Assembly: GCA_947476015.1 (NCBI GenBank)
Contig: CANJOS010000006.1
Location: 1-44,511, forward strand
Direction of reading: 5' to 3'
Length of the DNA stretch: 44,511 nt
Source of the DNA: Comamonadaceae bacterium
Lineage (GTDB): Bacteria > Pseudomonadota > Gammaproteobacteria > Burkholderiales > Burkholderiaceae_C
A program made the position numbers and the translations under genes. Positions 7,191 to 14,964 of this stretch are shown in pieces. The stretch's first letter is position 1. Each line of letters begins with the position of its first letter. The notes beneath the pieces were generated by a model. The model was not told the origin of the DNA and searched no databases. It saw only the letters and a program-made list of their open reading frames with translations.

Positions 7191-8288
7191 ATGGCTTTGA
7201 TTCCCACCACCATCCTGACCGGTTTTTTAGGCTCAGGAAAAACCACCTTGCTCAAGCGCGTCCTCACGGAAGCGCATGGCCAAAAAATTGCCATCATCGA
7301 AAATGAATTTGGCGAAGAAAACATTGACAGCGATATATTGGTGTCCGACACCCAAGAGCAAATCATTCAAATGAGCAACGGCTGTATCTGTTGCACCATT
7401 CGGGAAGATTTGCGCACCACCTTGCAAACCTTGGCAGCTCAAAAACGCAAGGGTGAACTTCACTTTGACCGCGTGGTCATTGAAACCACGGGTTTGGCAG
7501 ACCCTGGCCCTGTGGCACAAACTTTTTTCATGGACGATGAAGTTGCCGAAAGCTTTTTGTTGGATTCCATCCTCACCTTGGTGGATGCGAAGCACGCTGC
7601 TCAGCAGTTGAATGACCGACAAGAGGCGCGCCGTCAAGTGGGTTTTGCAGATCAAATCTTCATTAGCAAGGCCGACCTTGTGTCGCCCGCAGAGCTGGAC
7701 GCACTGAAGCACCGCTTGGGACACATGAACCCGCGCGCGCCCCAAAAAGTGGTCCATTTTGGCGAAGTGTCATTGGCCGAGGTGTTTGATTTGCGCGGTT
7801 TCAACTTGAACGCCAAGCTGGACATCGACCCCGACTTCTTAATGGACGATCACACTGATCATGGCCACGTGCACGATGCGCATCCTGGGCATGACACGGC
7901 TCACCCTGAGCAACACGACCATGAGCATGGTGAGCATTGCGCGCATCCTTCCCATCAAGGTGAAGGGCACGGGCATCACCATCACCATGACGATGATGTG
8001 AAGAGTTTCGTTTTCAAATCAGATCGACCCTTCGATCCCGCCAAGCTGGAAGACTTTTTGGGTGCCATCGTGAACGTCTATGGCCCTCGCATGCTGAGAT
8101 ACAAGGGTGTTTTGAACATGAAAGGTACTGAGCGAAAAGTTATTTTTCAGGGCGTGCACCAGCTCATGGGCAGTGATTTGGGTCCACTTTGGACTGAAAA
8201 CGAGGCCAAAATGAGCAAAATGGTGTTTATCGGCATCGACTTGCCAAAAGACATTTTGTTGCAGGGTTTGGATCAATGTTTGGTTTAG
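7191..8288 (+). CDS. CobW/COG0523 zinc-handling GTPase with His-rich loop
   Basis: A 365-residue G3E-family P-loop GTPase of the CobW/YjiA/ZNG1 group, thought to deliver zinc or another metal to client proteins. Visible motifs are Walker A GFLGSGKTTLL (residues 11-21), the metal-binding CxCC in NGCICCTIRED, Walker B-like ETTGLADP and guanine-specificity SKAD. Between the GTPase and C-terminal CobW_C domains (about residues 220-265) is a very His/Asp-rich stretch (EGHGHHHHHDDDVKSF) likely to store or pass on metal. A Shine-Dalgarno GGAG precedes the ATG. It is followed by a dksA-family gene; COG0523-DksA neighbours are a known pairing in zinc homeostasis. Confidence 0.92.
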   Translation: MALIPTTILTGFLGSGKTTLLKRVLTEAHGQKIAIIENEFGEENIDSDILVSDTQEQIIQMSNGCICCTIREDLRTTLQTLAAQKRKGELHFDRVVIETTGLADPGPVAQTFFMDDEVAESFLLDSILTLVDAKHAAQQLNDRQEARRQVGFADQIFISKADLVSPAELDALKHRLGHMNPRAPQKVVHFGEVSLAEVFDLRGFNLNAKLDIDPDFLMDDHTDHGHVHDAHPGHDTAHPEQHDHEHGEHCAHPSHQGEGHGHHHHHDDDVKSFVFKSDRPFDPAKLEDFLGAIVNVYGPRMLRYKGVLNMKGTERKVIFQGVHQLMGSDLGPLWTENEAKMSKMVFIGIDLPKDILLQGLDQCLV

Positions 8289-8322
8289 TTTTTCAGAAAC
8301 CGTTTTAAGGCCGTTCAGTCGC

Positions 8323-8362
8323 TACAATCTGCGCCCTGACGAGGTACCTTAATTGGCACCTC
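8323..8362 (+). promoter_or_regulatory. Putative dksA promoter and leader hairpin
   Basis: TACAAT at 8323-8328 is a good -10 box without a clear -35. Transcription from about 8335 would give a leader of about 150 nt. Its first element is a near-perfect hairpin at 8341-8362, GAGGTACC-TTAATT-GGCACCTC with one mismatch. A second short stem (GCACC/GGTGC, 8439-8455) lies nearer the gene. The long structured leader suggests post-transcriptional control, but no known riboswitch is recognised. Confidence 0.35.
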
Positions 8363-8483
8363 CATGCGCCCAAAAGGTCGAAAAATATGGGTTTTGACGC
8401 AAATGAGACGCTGACCACAATTCATTTGCCAATGGCTGGCACCTTCATGGGGTGCGCAAGCCACCACGGCTAGGAGACAGGAC

Positions 8484-9641
8484 GTGAAAAAGCCCCTTAA
8501 AACGAGCTCAAAAACCGCAGTGAAGAAATCCGCCGCGTCAAGCAGTGCCAAAAGCAAGGTGTCGGTACCTGCAAAGAAGGCAAGCAAGCCCGCGCCTGCC
8601 AAAACGCCGCCGAAGAAGGCGGCCCCAAAGCCTCAAGCTGTTGTTAAAAAAGTCGCGTCTAAATCCACGCCAAAAACTGTCAAACCAAGCGCTAAATCAG
8701 CAGCCAAGCCTGTTGCCAAATCCAGTCCCAAACACACCAGCAAACCTGCCAACAAACCTGTGACCAAAACAGCCAGCAAGCCCCCCGTCAAAGCCAAGCC
8801 TGCAAGCAAAGCTGTCAATAAACTCGCAACCAAGCTCGCAACCAAGCCAGTTGCAAAATCGGCACCCAAACCTTCTGCCAAAGCGGCCACCAAGCCGGTG
8901 GTGAAACCTGCAGTTAAAACCGTTGTCAAAGCACCCGTCAAGCCAACCGCAAAAGCTGCTGTCAAAACGGTCAAACCTGAAAAGCTGGCGTTGCCAGTTG
9001 CGTTGCCAGTCATTGCACCGGCGCCGCCGGGCGACGTTCCTGCTCGCGCAGTTCGCCCTTCTGCACGCCTCGCTCAAATTACCGTGCCATCGATGGCGCA
9101 ATCGGTGGCCTCTACTGCTGCGAAAGCCAGTTATCTCCAAAACACGCCTTCTCAAGCCCTCACCCCGCCCCCTTTCGTTGCCGTTAAAAAAGACTCTAAA
9201 TTGGCCAATAACTGGAAAACTAAAAAACCTGATCAGCTCAAAGATGCTGAAATCATGGCAATGTCCGACAACGAGTACATGAACGATGCCCAAATGGCGT
9301 TCTTCAGACTCAAACTGGTCGAACTCAAGCAAGGCATTTTGGCCAATGCCGGTGAGACCACTGAGCACCTTCGTGAAGACACCGTGGTGGTGCCCGATCC
9401 TGCAGACCGTGCCACCATTGAGGAAGAGCACGCCTTGGAGTTGCGCACACGCGACCGGGAGCGCAAATTGCTGAAGAAAATTGAACAATCCATTCAGCGC
9501 ATCGATGCGGGTGACTATGGCTATTGCGATGAAACAGGCGAGCCCATCGGTGTGGGTCGATTGTTGGCACGTCCCACCGCAAATTTGTCTTTAGAAGCCC
9601 AACAACGCCGCGAACTCAAACAAAAAATGTTTGGGGATTGA
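8484..9641 (+). CDS. dksA: DksA/TraR-family RNA polymerase regulator with long Lys/Ala/Pro tail
   Basis: A 385-residue protein. Residues about 253-385 are a DksA core: coiled-coil DNEYMNDAQMAFFRLKLVEL, tip DPADRAT with the two Asp residues needed in E. coli DksA, then RDRERKLLKKIE. DksA binds the secondary channel of RNA polymerase and works with ppGpp at rRNA and amino-acid promoters. The zinc-finger region is CDETGEPIG...NLSLEAQ, with one Cys kept and the other three positions Thr, Ser and Ala, so it should not bind zinc through a C4 site. Residues 1 to about 170 are a repetitive Lys/Ala/Pro tail like histone H1, probably a nonspecific nucleic-acid or polymerase tether. The start is GTG 8484 with AGGAG upstream; E. 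coli DksA is only 151 residues. Confidence 0.9.
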   Translation: MKKPLKTSSKTAVKKSAASSSAKSKVSVPAKKASKPAPAKTPPKKAAPKPQAVVKKVASKSTPKTVKPSAKSAAKPVAKSSPKHTSKPANKPVTKTASKPPVKAKPASKAVNKLATKLATKPVAKSAPKPSAKAATKPVVKPAVKTVVKAPVKPTAKAAVKTVKPEKLALPVALPVIAPAPPGDVPARAVRPSARLAQITVPSMAQSVASTAAKASYLQNTPSQALTPPPFVAVKKDSKLANNWKTKKPDQLKDAEIMAMSDNEYMNDAQMAFFRLKLVELKQGILANAGETTEHLREDTVVVPDPADRATIEEEHALELRTRDRERKLLKKIEQSIQRIDAGDYGYCDETGEPIGVGRLLARPTANLSLEAQQRRELKQKMFGD

Positions 9642-9662
9642 GGGTTTGTTTTCTCACTCAAC

Positions 9663-9688
9663 AAGGCTCCGAATGGCGCCTTTTTTTT
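9663..9688 (+). terminator. Intrinsic terminator after dksA
   Basis: AAGGC-T-CC, a GAAT loop and GG-C-GCCTT form a 7-bp stem with one mismatch and run into eight T residues, 21 bp after the dksA stop codon. It isolates dksA from the dcw cluster. Confidence 0.8.
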
Positions 9689-9900
9689 ATGAATCTGCTC
9701 TGAAGTCGCTTTCCTTTTTAAAAAACTGAAATTTGTCAAAAAATTTTTACAAATTCAAATGTTTCAGAACTTACTTGCAGACAAAGTTCTAAGTGCCTAA
9801 TTTTCAACGATTTTTTACTCTAAATTTTCATGCAAAGGCTGTTCTAAGCCATTGATTTCATTAGAAAAAACTTGAAAGCCCTCTTGCGAGGGTGAGAATT
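9689..9900 (+). promoter_or_regulatory. AT-rich control region upstream of mraZ
   Basis: There is no gene from 9642 to 9980. This part is markedly AT-rich compared with the coding DNA on both sides and carries many A/T tracts (for example AAAAAATTTTTAC), likely curved DNA or UP elements. The octamer GTTCTAAG occurs twice as a direct repeat, at 9786-9793 and 9841-9848, 55 bp apart. Possible promoters are TTGAAA (9872-9877) with AGAATT (9895-9900, 17-nt spacer), and TTGCGA (9884-9889) with TAAAGT (9906-9911, 16-nt spacer). CCCTC-TTGC-GAGGG (9879-9892) is a perfect 5-bp inverted repeat over the second -35. It is the probable main promoter region of the dcw cluster. Confidence 0.55.
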
Positions 9901-9906
9901 CCTGAT

Positions 9907-9936
9907 AAAGTGCAAAAAAGTGCAATTAAGTGGGAG
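9907..9936 (+). promoter_or_regulatory. MraZ-type operator: three 10-bp direct repeats
   Basis: AAAGTGCAAA, AAAGTGCAAT and TAAGTGGGAG follow each other without gap, placing GTG at 9910, 9920 and 9930, exactly 10 bp apart. E. coli MraZ binds TGGGN boxes spaced by 5 bp (10-bp period) just upstream of its own gene, so this array is the expected autoregulatory operator in a diverged form. The first box overlaps the putative -10 TAAAGT, so binding would block initiation. Confidence 0.7.
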
Positions 9937-9980
9937 AAATTCCCGCTTTGCTTTTCTATTGTTCAGGAATCGAGAATCAA

Positions 9981-10409
9981 GTGTTTCAAGGTGCATCTTC
10001 GTTGAGTTTGGACGCCAAAGGCCGCCTGTCGGTGCCTACGCGTCACCGCGAGGTTTTGAGCGCAACGGCCGGTGGTCAGTTGACCATCACAAAACACCCC
10101 CACGGTTGTCTCATGGTCTTTCCGCGCACAGAGTGGGAGCGCTTTCGCGAACGGATTGCGCAGTTGCCGATGGAAGCGCAATGGTGGAAGCGAATCTTCT
10201 TGGGCAATGCCATGGATGTCGAAATGGATGGCACCGGACGGGTTTTGGTTTCGCCTGAGTTGCGCTCAGCGGCCGGCATTGCCAAAGACACCATCCTGCT
10301 GGGAATGGGCAATCACTTTGAGTTGTGGGACAAAACGGCCTACGACACACAAGAAGCGAAAGCCATGCAGGGCGACATGCCCGATGTCTTCAAGGACTTT
10401 TCGTTCTGA
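9981..10409 (+). CDS. mraZ: MraZ transcriptional regulator of the dcw cluster
   Basis: A 142-residue SpoVT-AbrB-fold DNA-binding protein with two MraZ repeats ([23 protein letters not shown] near the start and [20 protein letters not shown] near residue 80). It represses the dcw promoter and in some bacteria affects RsmH function. The ORF track starts at 9930, but the family N-terminus (MFQGAS) corresponds to GTG 9981, and starting at 9930 would put coding sequence inside the operator. The Shine-Dalgarno site is weak (AGGA about 12 nt upstream). rsmH starts 7 nt after its stop codon. Confidence 0.92.
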   Translation: MFQGASSLSLDAKGRLSVPTRHREVLSATAGGQLTITKHPHGCLMVFPRTEWERFRERIAQLPMEAQWWKRIFLGNAMDVEMDGTGRVLVSPELRSAAGIAKDTILLGMGNHFELWDKTAYDTQEAKAMQGDMPDVFKDFSF

Positions 10410-10416
10410 GGCCTGC

Positions 10417-11379
10417 GTGACGATATCTACTTGGCAACACACCACAGTTTTGCTCTCTGAAGCGGTTGATGCATTGTTAGGCAGTGCAGGCGAAGCCACC
10501 GATCAAGAGGCGGGTCATGCAACGCAAACTTCCTTGACTTATGTGGATGCAACATTTGGGCGTGGTGGGCATTCTCGATTGATTTTGTCGCGCTTGCCGG
10601 CGGCTGCGCATTTGATTGCATTCGACAAAGACATTGAAGCGATTGCGGAGGCGGCCCTCATCAAGGACAGCCGGTTTTCTATACGGCATGAAGGTTTCAA
10701 ACACTTGGGTGAACTCCCCTCCGGCAGCATCGCAGGTGTGTTGATGGACTTGGGGATCAGCTCCCCCCAAATTGACAACCCCGACAGGGGTTTTTCTTTT
10801 CGTTTCGATGGCCCCTTGGACATGCGCATGGACACCACGCGGGGTCTGAGTGTGGCTGAATGGCTGGCGACTGCCAGTGTGGATCAAATCACGGAGGTCG
10901 TCCGCGACTACGGCGAAGAACGTTTTGCATTTCCGATTGCAAAGGCGATTGTGGCTCGCAGACAAGAGCGGGGCCCCATTTCATCGACTGCCGATTTGGC
11001 CGGGATCGTGGCCAGTACCGTCAAAACCCGCGAGCCAGGCAAGGATCCTGCAACGCGGACATTTCAGGCGCTTCGTATTTTCATCAACGCCGAGCTTGAA
11101 GAGCTTGAACAAGCGCTAGCTGCGAGCCTTGAAGTACTAGAGCCCGGTGGCCGCTTGGTGGTTATCAGCTTTCACTCTTTGGAAGATCGCATCGTGAAGC
11201 AATTCATTGCGAAGCATTCGAAAGAGGCTTACGACCGACGCGCACCATTTGCAGTGCCGCAGGCCATGAAGTTGAAATCCTTAGAACGTGTTCGCCCAAG
11301 CGATGCAGAAGTGGCAAGCAATCCACGCTCACGCAGTGCCATCATGCGTGTGGCTGAGAGAACGGCGGTGCTTGCATGA
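10417..11379 (+). CDS. rsmH: 16S rRNA m4C1402 N4-methyltransferase RsmH (MraW)
   Basis: A 320-residue SAM-dependent methyltransferase that N4-methylates C1402 in the decoding centre of 16S rRNA. Motifs: [16 protein letters not shown] at the N-terminus, [14 protein letters not shown] (SAM loop), [20 protein letters not shown] and [17 protein letters not shown] small insertion ([13 protein letters not shown]) follows the first helix. The ORF track begins at 10156 inside mraZ. The real start is GTG 10417, preceded by TGAGG 6 nt upstream and giving [11 protein letters not shown]. The stop overlaps the ftsL start (ATGA). Confidence 0.94.
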   Translation: MTISTWQHTTVLLSEAVDALLGSAGEATDQEAGHATQTSLTYVDATFGRGGHSRLILSRLPAAAHLIAFDKDIEAIAEAALIKDSRFSIRHEGFKHLGELPSGSIAGVLMDLGISSPQIDNPDRGFSFRFDGPLDMRMDTTRGLSVAEWLATASVDQITEVVRDYGEERFAFPIAKAIVARRQERGPISSTADLAGIVASTVKTREPGKDPATRTFQALRIFINAELEELEQALAASLEVLEPGGRLVVISFHSLEDRIVKQFIAKHSKEAYDRRAPFAVPQAMKLKSLERVRPSDAEVASNPRSRSAIMRVAERTAVLA

Positions 11380-11672
11380 CACGACTGAACTTGTTCCTGA
11401 TGATTGCCATCGTGATGTCGGCCATGTTTTTGGTACACAGCCACTATGAAGCACGTCGCTCGTTCATGGCTCTAGAAGCTGCCAGCAAAGAAGCGACCCG
11501 ACTCGAGCTAGAGCATGAGCGTTTGCAAGTAGAACGGCGTTCGCAAGCATCGCCTTTGCGCATTGAACAGATTGCCAAGCAACAACTGCAAATGCGTTTG
11601 GTTACGCCAGGTATCACGCAGTACGTGAAGCAACCCACCGATATGCAGAAGCCTGCAGAGGTCAAGCGATGA
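11376..11672 (+). CDS. ftsL: Cell division protein FtsL
   Basis: A 98-residue bitopic membrane protein of the FtsQLB divisome complex that relays activation to FtsW/FtsI. One transmembrane helix (residues about 4-21, [19 protein letters not shown]) is followed by a periplasmic leucine-zipper-like coiled coil ([21 protein letters not shown]) and the conserved C-terminal segment after [19 protein letters not shown]. Position between rsmH and ftsI, size and topology make the call firm. It overlaps both neighbours by ATGA. Confidence 0.93.
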   Translation: MTRLNLFLMIAIVMSAMFLVHSHYEARRSFMALEAASKEATRLELEHERLQVERRSQASPLRIEQIAKQQLQMRLVTPGITQYVKQPTDMQKPAEVKR

Positions 11673-13402
11673 GCCGCAGTGTTCAGCTTTCCTCTAGCCC
11701 GTTGTTGGCCAGCAAAACGCCTGTTTGGCGCAGCAAATTGATTGTGGCCGCCATGGCATTGGCTTTTATGGGCTTGGCAGTGCGTGCCGGATATGTCCAA
11801 GTGTTTGAAAACGCTTTTTTTAAACGTCAGGGTGAAGTCCGCTTTGCCAGAACACTCACCTTGCCGGCCAATCGAGGGCGCATTTTAGATCGCAATGGAC
11901 TGATCTTGGCTTCCAGTGTGCCAGCCCCCAGCGTATGGGCTAACCCTGAAGAGATTGATCGTTCACCTGAAGGTTTGCGTCATTTGAGCAAGTTGTTGGA
12001 AATGTCGCCCGCTGAATTGTCTAAGAAATTAGAGAATGAAGACAAGACCTTTGTGTGGCTGCGTCGTCAAATGGACGAGCTCGTGGTGAAAGAAGTTTTG
12101 GCCTTGAACATCAAAGGCATCTACACCATCAAAGAATACAAACGCTTGTATCCTGAAGGTGAGTCTGCAGCGCACATTGTGGGCTTCACCAATGTAGAGG
12201 ACAAAGGCCAAGAAGGCATTGAGTTGATTTTCCAAAATCAACTGGCTGGCAAACCTGGTGCGCGACGCGTGATCAAAGATCGCTTGGGCCGAGTGGTGGA
12301 GGATGTGGGTCAAATGACACCACCTGTCGATGGCGAAGATTTGCAATTGAGCATTGACAGCAAAGTTCAGTTCTTTGCTTATCAAAAGTTGCGCGAATCT
12401 GTTTTGCAAAACAAAGCCAAGGGCGGTAGTGTGGTGGTGCTGGATGCTCAATCAGGTGAAATTTTGGCATTGGCCAACTACCCCAGTTACTCGCCTGATA
12501 AACGTGTGAATTTGAGTGGTGAACAATTGCGCAACCGTGCGCTCACCGACAGCTTTGAGCCAGGCTCCACCATGAAGCCCTTCGCCATTGCGTTGGCCTT
12601 AGAAAAAGGCATCGTCAAGCCTGAATCGATCATTCAAACCGCACCAGGCAGCATCAACATCACAGGTTCTACCATCACCGATGCTCATCCGCATGGCGCA
12701 TTGACCGTGAACGAAGTGATTCAAAAATCCAGCAACGTGGGCACGGTGAAGATTGCCATGCAAACGCAGCCGCGCGAAATGTGGGAGATGTTCACGGCGG
12801 TGGGCTTTGGTCAAAAGCCCCAGTTGCCCTTTCCGGGTGTGGTGAGTGGTCGCTTGAGGGCCGCTAAAACATGGCGTCCGATAGAGCAGGCCACCATGAG
12901 TTATGGCTATGGCGTGTCGGTGAGCTTGTTCCAAATGGCCAGGGCTTACACCATCTTTGCCAGCGACGGTCAATCTTTGCCAGCCACTTTGATCAAGAAT
13001 GGCCAAATTCCTGTGGGCGTGCCAGTCATCAGTCCTGAAAATGCACAAGCCATGCGACACATGCTGAACTTGGCTGCAGGCCCTGGGGGCACTGCCCAAA
13101 AAGCACAAACTGTGGGCTACTCGGTCGGCGGTAAAACTGGTACAGCACACAAACAAGAGGGCAAAGGCTACGCAGGGAAAAAGTACCGCGGTGTTTTTGT
13201 AGGCATGGCGCCAATCGAGAAGCCACGCATTGTGGTGGCGGTCATGATTGATGAGCCGTCCAATGGCTTGTACTACGGTGGTGATGTCGCTGCGCCAGTT
13301 TTCAGTCAAACTGTTCAGCAAAGTTTGCGTTTGTTGGGGGTTCAACCCGACATGAGCGTCAAGCCACAAATTGTGGCCAATGGTGTGGAGGAATCGTTCT
13401 GA
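11669..13402 (+). CDS. ftsI: Septal D,D-transpeptidase FtsI (PBP3)
   Basis: A 577-residue class B penicillin-binding protein that crosslinks septal peptidoglycan together with FtsW. N-terminal transmembrane anchor (about 24-43, LIVAAMALAFMGLAVRAGYV), PBP dimerisation domain, then transpeptidase domain with active Ser300 in GSTMK, SSN in QKSSNVG and KTGTA at Lys489. The N-terminal motif RGRILDRNGLILA is typical. ATGA overlap with ftsL and 1-bp overlap with murE (TGATG). Confidence 0.97.
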   Translation: MSRSVQLSSSPLLASKTPVWRSKLIVAAMALAFMGLAVRAGYVQVFENAFFKRQGEVRFARTLTLPANRGRILDRNGLILASSVPAPSVWANPEEIDRSPEGLRHLSKLLEMSPAELSKKLENEDKTFVWLRRQMDELVVKEVLALNIKGIYTIKEYKRLYPEGESAAHIVGFTNVEDKGQEGIELIFQNQLAGKPGARRVIKDRLGRVVEDVGQMTPPVDGEDLQLSIDSKVQFFAYQKLRESVLQNKAKGGSVVVLDAQSGEILALANYPSYSPDKRVNLSGEQLRNRALTDSFEPGSTMKPFAIALALEKGIVKPESIIQTAPGSINITGSTITDAHPHGALTVNEVIQKSSNVGTVKIAMQTQPREMWEMFTAVGFGQKPQLPFPGVVSGRLRAAKTWRPIEQATMSYGYGVSVSLFQMARAYTIFASDGQSLPATLIKNGQIPVGVPVISPENAQAMRHMLNLAAGPGGTAQKAQTVGYSVGGKTGTAHKQEGKGYAGKKYRGVFVGMAPIEKPRIVVAVMIDEPSNGLYYGGDVAAPVFSQTVQQSLRLLGVQPDMSVKPQIVANGVEESF

Positions 13403-14964
13403 TGCAAAGTTTGCACAGCCCCACCCAAGCAGCAGAGTGGTTGCGTCAACATGTGACAGGTGCCCTGTGCACCGACAGTCGCCAAGTGCGCAAGGGCGAT
13501 GCCTTCATTGCGTGGCCAGGTGCTGCCACCGATGGCCGCGCCTATGTCGCTTCTGCTTTCTCTCAAGGCGCTCAGGTTTGTTTGGTCGAGGCAAAAGACT
13601 CAGAGTCATGGGCAAAGGCTTGGACATCGCCTGAGTTGAATGTGGCTGCCAATGTGGCCACCTATGTTGGACTCAAAGCCGATACGGGTTGGATCGCCGA
13701 TGCATATTACGAGCAGCCCAGCCAGGCTCTTCAAGTATTGGCCGTGACGGGTACGAATGGGAAAACATCCACAACATGGTGGTTGGCGCAAGCCTTGAAC
13801 AGGGTGGGGCTTGTCAATTCAGACTTTGTTTCGCGTTGCGCAGTCGTGGGTACCTTGGGTGTGGGCGAACCCCCTCATTTAATTTCAACAGGCCTGACCA
13901 CACCCGATCCTATTGTGTTGCAAGCCCATTTGAGAAAATTTGTGACTGAGGGTGTGACCCATTGCGCCATGGAGGCCAGTTCCATTGGCATTGAGGAGCA
14001 ACGCTTGGCTGGAACGCGTATCCACTTGGCTGTTTTCACGAATTTCACACAAGATCATTTGGACTACCACGGCTCCATGGCTGCTTATTGGCAAGCCAAG
14101 GCCTCGTTGTTTGCTTGGCCAGATTTGAAAGTGGCGGTGGTCAATGTGGACGATGCTCACGGCGCGCAATTGGCTCTGGAATTGCAAACCCATGTCGTGA
14201 ATCTTTGGACTTGTTCCAGTCAAGGCAGGCCAGCACGACTGCAGGCGCAGAATATTCAACGCAGCCTCGCGGGGATGGCCTTTGAAGTGTGTGAAAAAGG
14301 CAAGGTATTGCCTTTGCAAACGAGTCTGATGGGCGACTACAACATTGACAACTTACTGGGTGTCATGGCGAGTCTTCGGGCTCTGGGAATTTCTTTGTCG
14401 CAAGCGGTTGATGTGTGCGCCACCCTCAAGGCCGTTCCGGGACGCATGGAAAAAGTGACGCTTGAGACGCCCTCAGAAATTTCAGCATTGCCCTTGACGC
14501 TGATTGATTACGCACACACACCCGATGCTGTGTCGCAAACATTGTCTGCTCTCAAACCAGTGGTGCAGTCGCTCGGTTCTCAACTTTGGTGTGTGTTGGG
14601 TTGTGGTGGCGACCGCGATGCCAGCAAGCGGCCCTTGATGGCTGCAGCGGCAGAGGCTTTGGCTGACAAACTTGTGCTCACCAGTGACAACCCCCGCAGC
14701 GAAATGCCTGGCGCCATTGTGGCAGACATGCGAAAAGGCCTGAAAGCACCCAATGCCGCCTATCAAGAGCTTGACCGCGCAAAAGCCATTGCCCATGCGG
14801 TCAGGCATGCTGGCGCCCATGACGTCATTTTGATTGCAGGCAAGGGGCATGAAAATACGCAAGAGATTGCCGGTGTGAAATATCCTTTTGACGATCGGCT
14901 TCAAGCGCAAACCGCTTTGCGCGAGCGCGCCATGGCGGCATGGACGTCAGGCGGTCAGTCATGA
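13402..14964 (+). CDS. murE: UDP-MurNAc-L-Ala-D-Glu:meso-DAP ligase MurE
   Basis: A 520-residue cytosolic Mur ligase that adds meso-diaminopimelate to the UDP-MurNAc dipeptide. ATP loop GTNGKTSTTWW (about residue 118), the carbamylated Lys in YWQAKASLF, ATP-site DYAHTPDAV and the DAP-specificity motif DNPR in TSDNPRSEMPG are all visible, so the substrate is meso-DAP rather than lysine. This fits dapF in the same window. The reading frame is about 20 residues longer than E. coli MurE. The stop overlaps the murF start (ATGA at 14961). Confidence 0.96.
   Translation: MQSLHSPTQAAEWLRQHVTGALCTDSRQVRKGDAFIAWPGAATDGRAYVASAFSQGAQVCLVEAKDSESWAKAWTSPELNVAANVATYVGLKADTGWIADAYYEQPSQALQVLAVTGTNGKTSTTWWLAQALNRVGLVNSDFVSRCAVVGTLGVGEPPHLISTGLTTPDPIVLQAHLRKFVTEGVTHCAMEASSIGIEEQRLAGTRIHLAVFTNFTQDHLDYHGSMAAYWQAKASLFAWPDLKVAVVNVDDAHGAQLALELQTHVVNLWTCSSQGRPARLQAQNIQRSLAGMAFEVCEKGKVLPLQTSLMGDYNIDNLLGVMASLRALGISLSQAVDVCATLKAVPGRMEKVTLETPSEISALPLTLIDYAHTPDAVSQTLSALKPVVQSLGSQLWCVLGCGGDRDASKRPLMAAAAEALADKLVLTSDNPRSEMPGAIVADMRKGLKAPNAAYQELDRAKAIAHAVRHAGAHDVILIAGKGHENTQEIAGVKYPFDDRLQAQTALRERAMAAWTSGGQS

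Noticed and set aside
8633-9013. 126-residue antisense ORF rich in Gly/Leu/Ala/Thr that looks like a membrane protein
   Set aside because: Another reverse frame of the dksA tail; the apparent hydrophobic repeats follow from the complement of Lys/Ala/Pro codons.
8697-9488. 263-residue antisense ORF opposite dksA
   Set aside because: It mirrors the repetitive Lys/Ala codons of dksA; its Phe/Gly/Arg/Cys-rich composition is typical of a shadow frame.
9930-9980. Longer MraZ N-terminus starting at 9930
   Set aside because: It would translate the operator boxes; the family N-terminus begins at GTG 9981.
10156-10416. Longer RsmH ORF starting inside mraZ
   Set aside because: The first 87 codons overlap mraZ out of frame; the RsmH family start matches GTG 10417.
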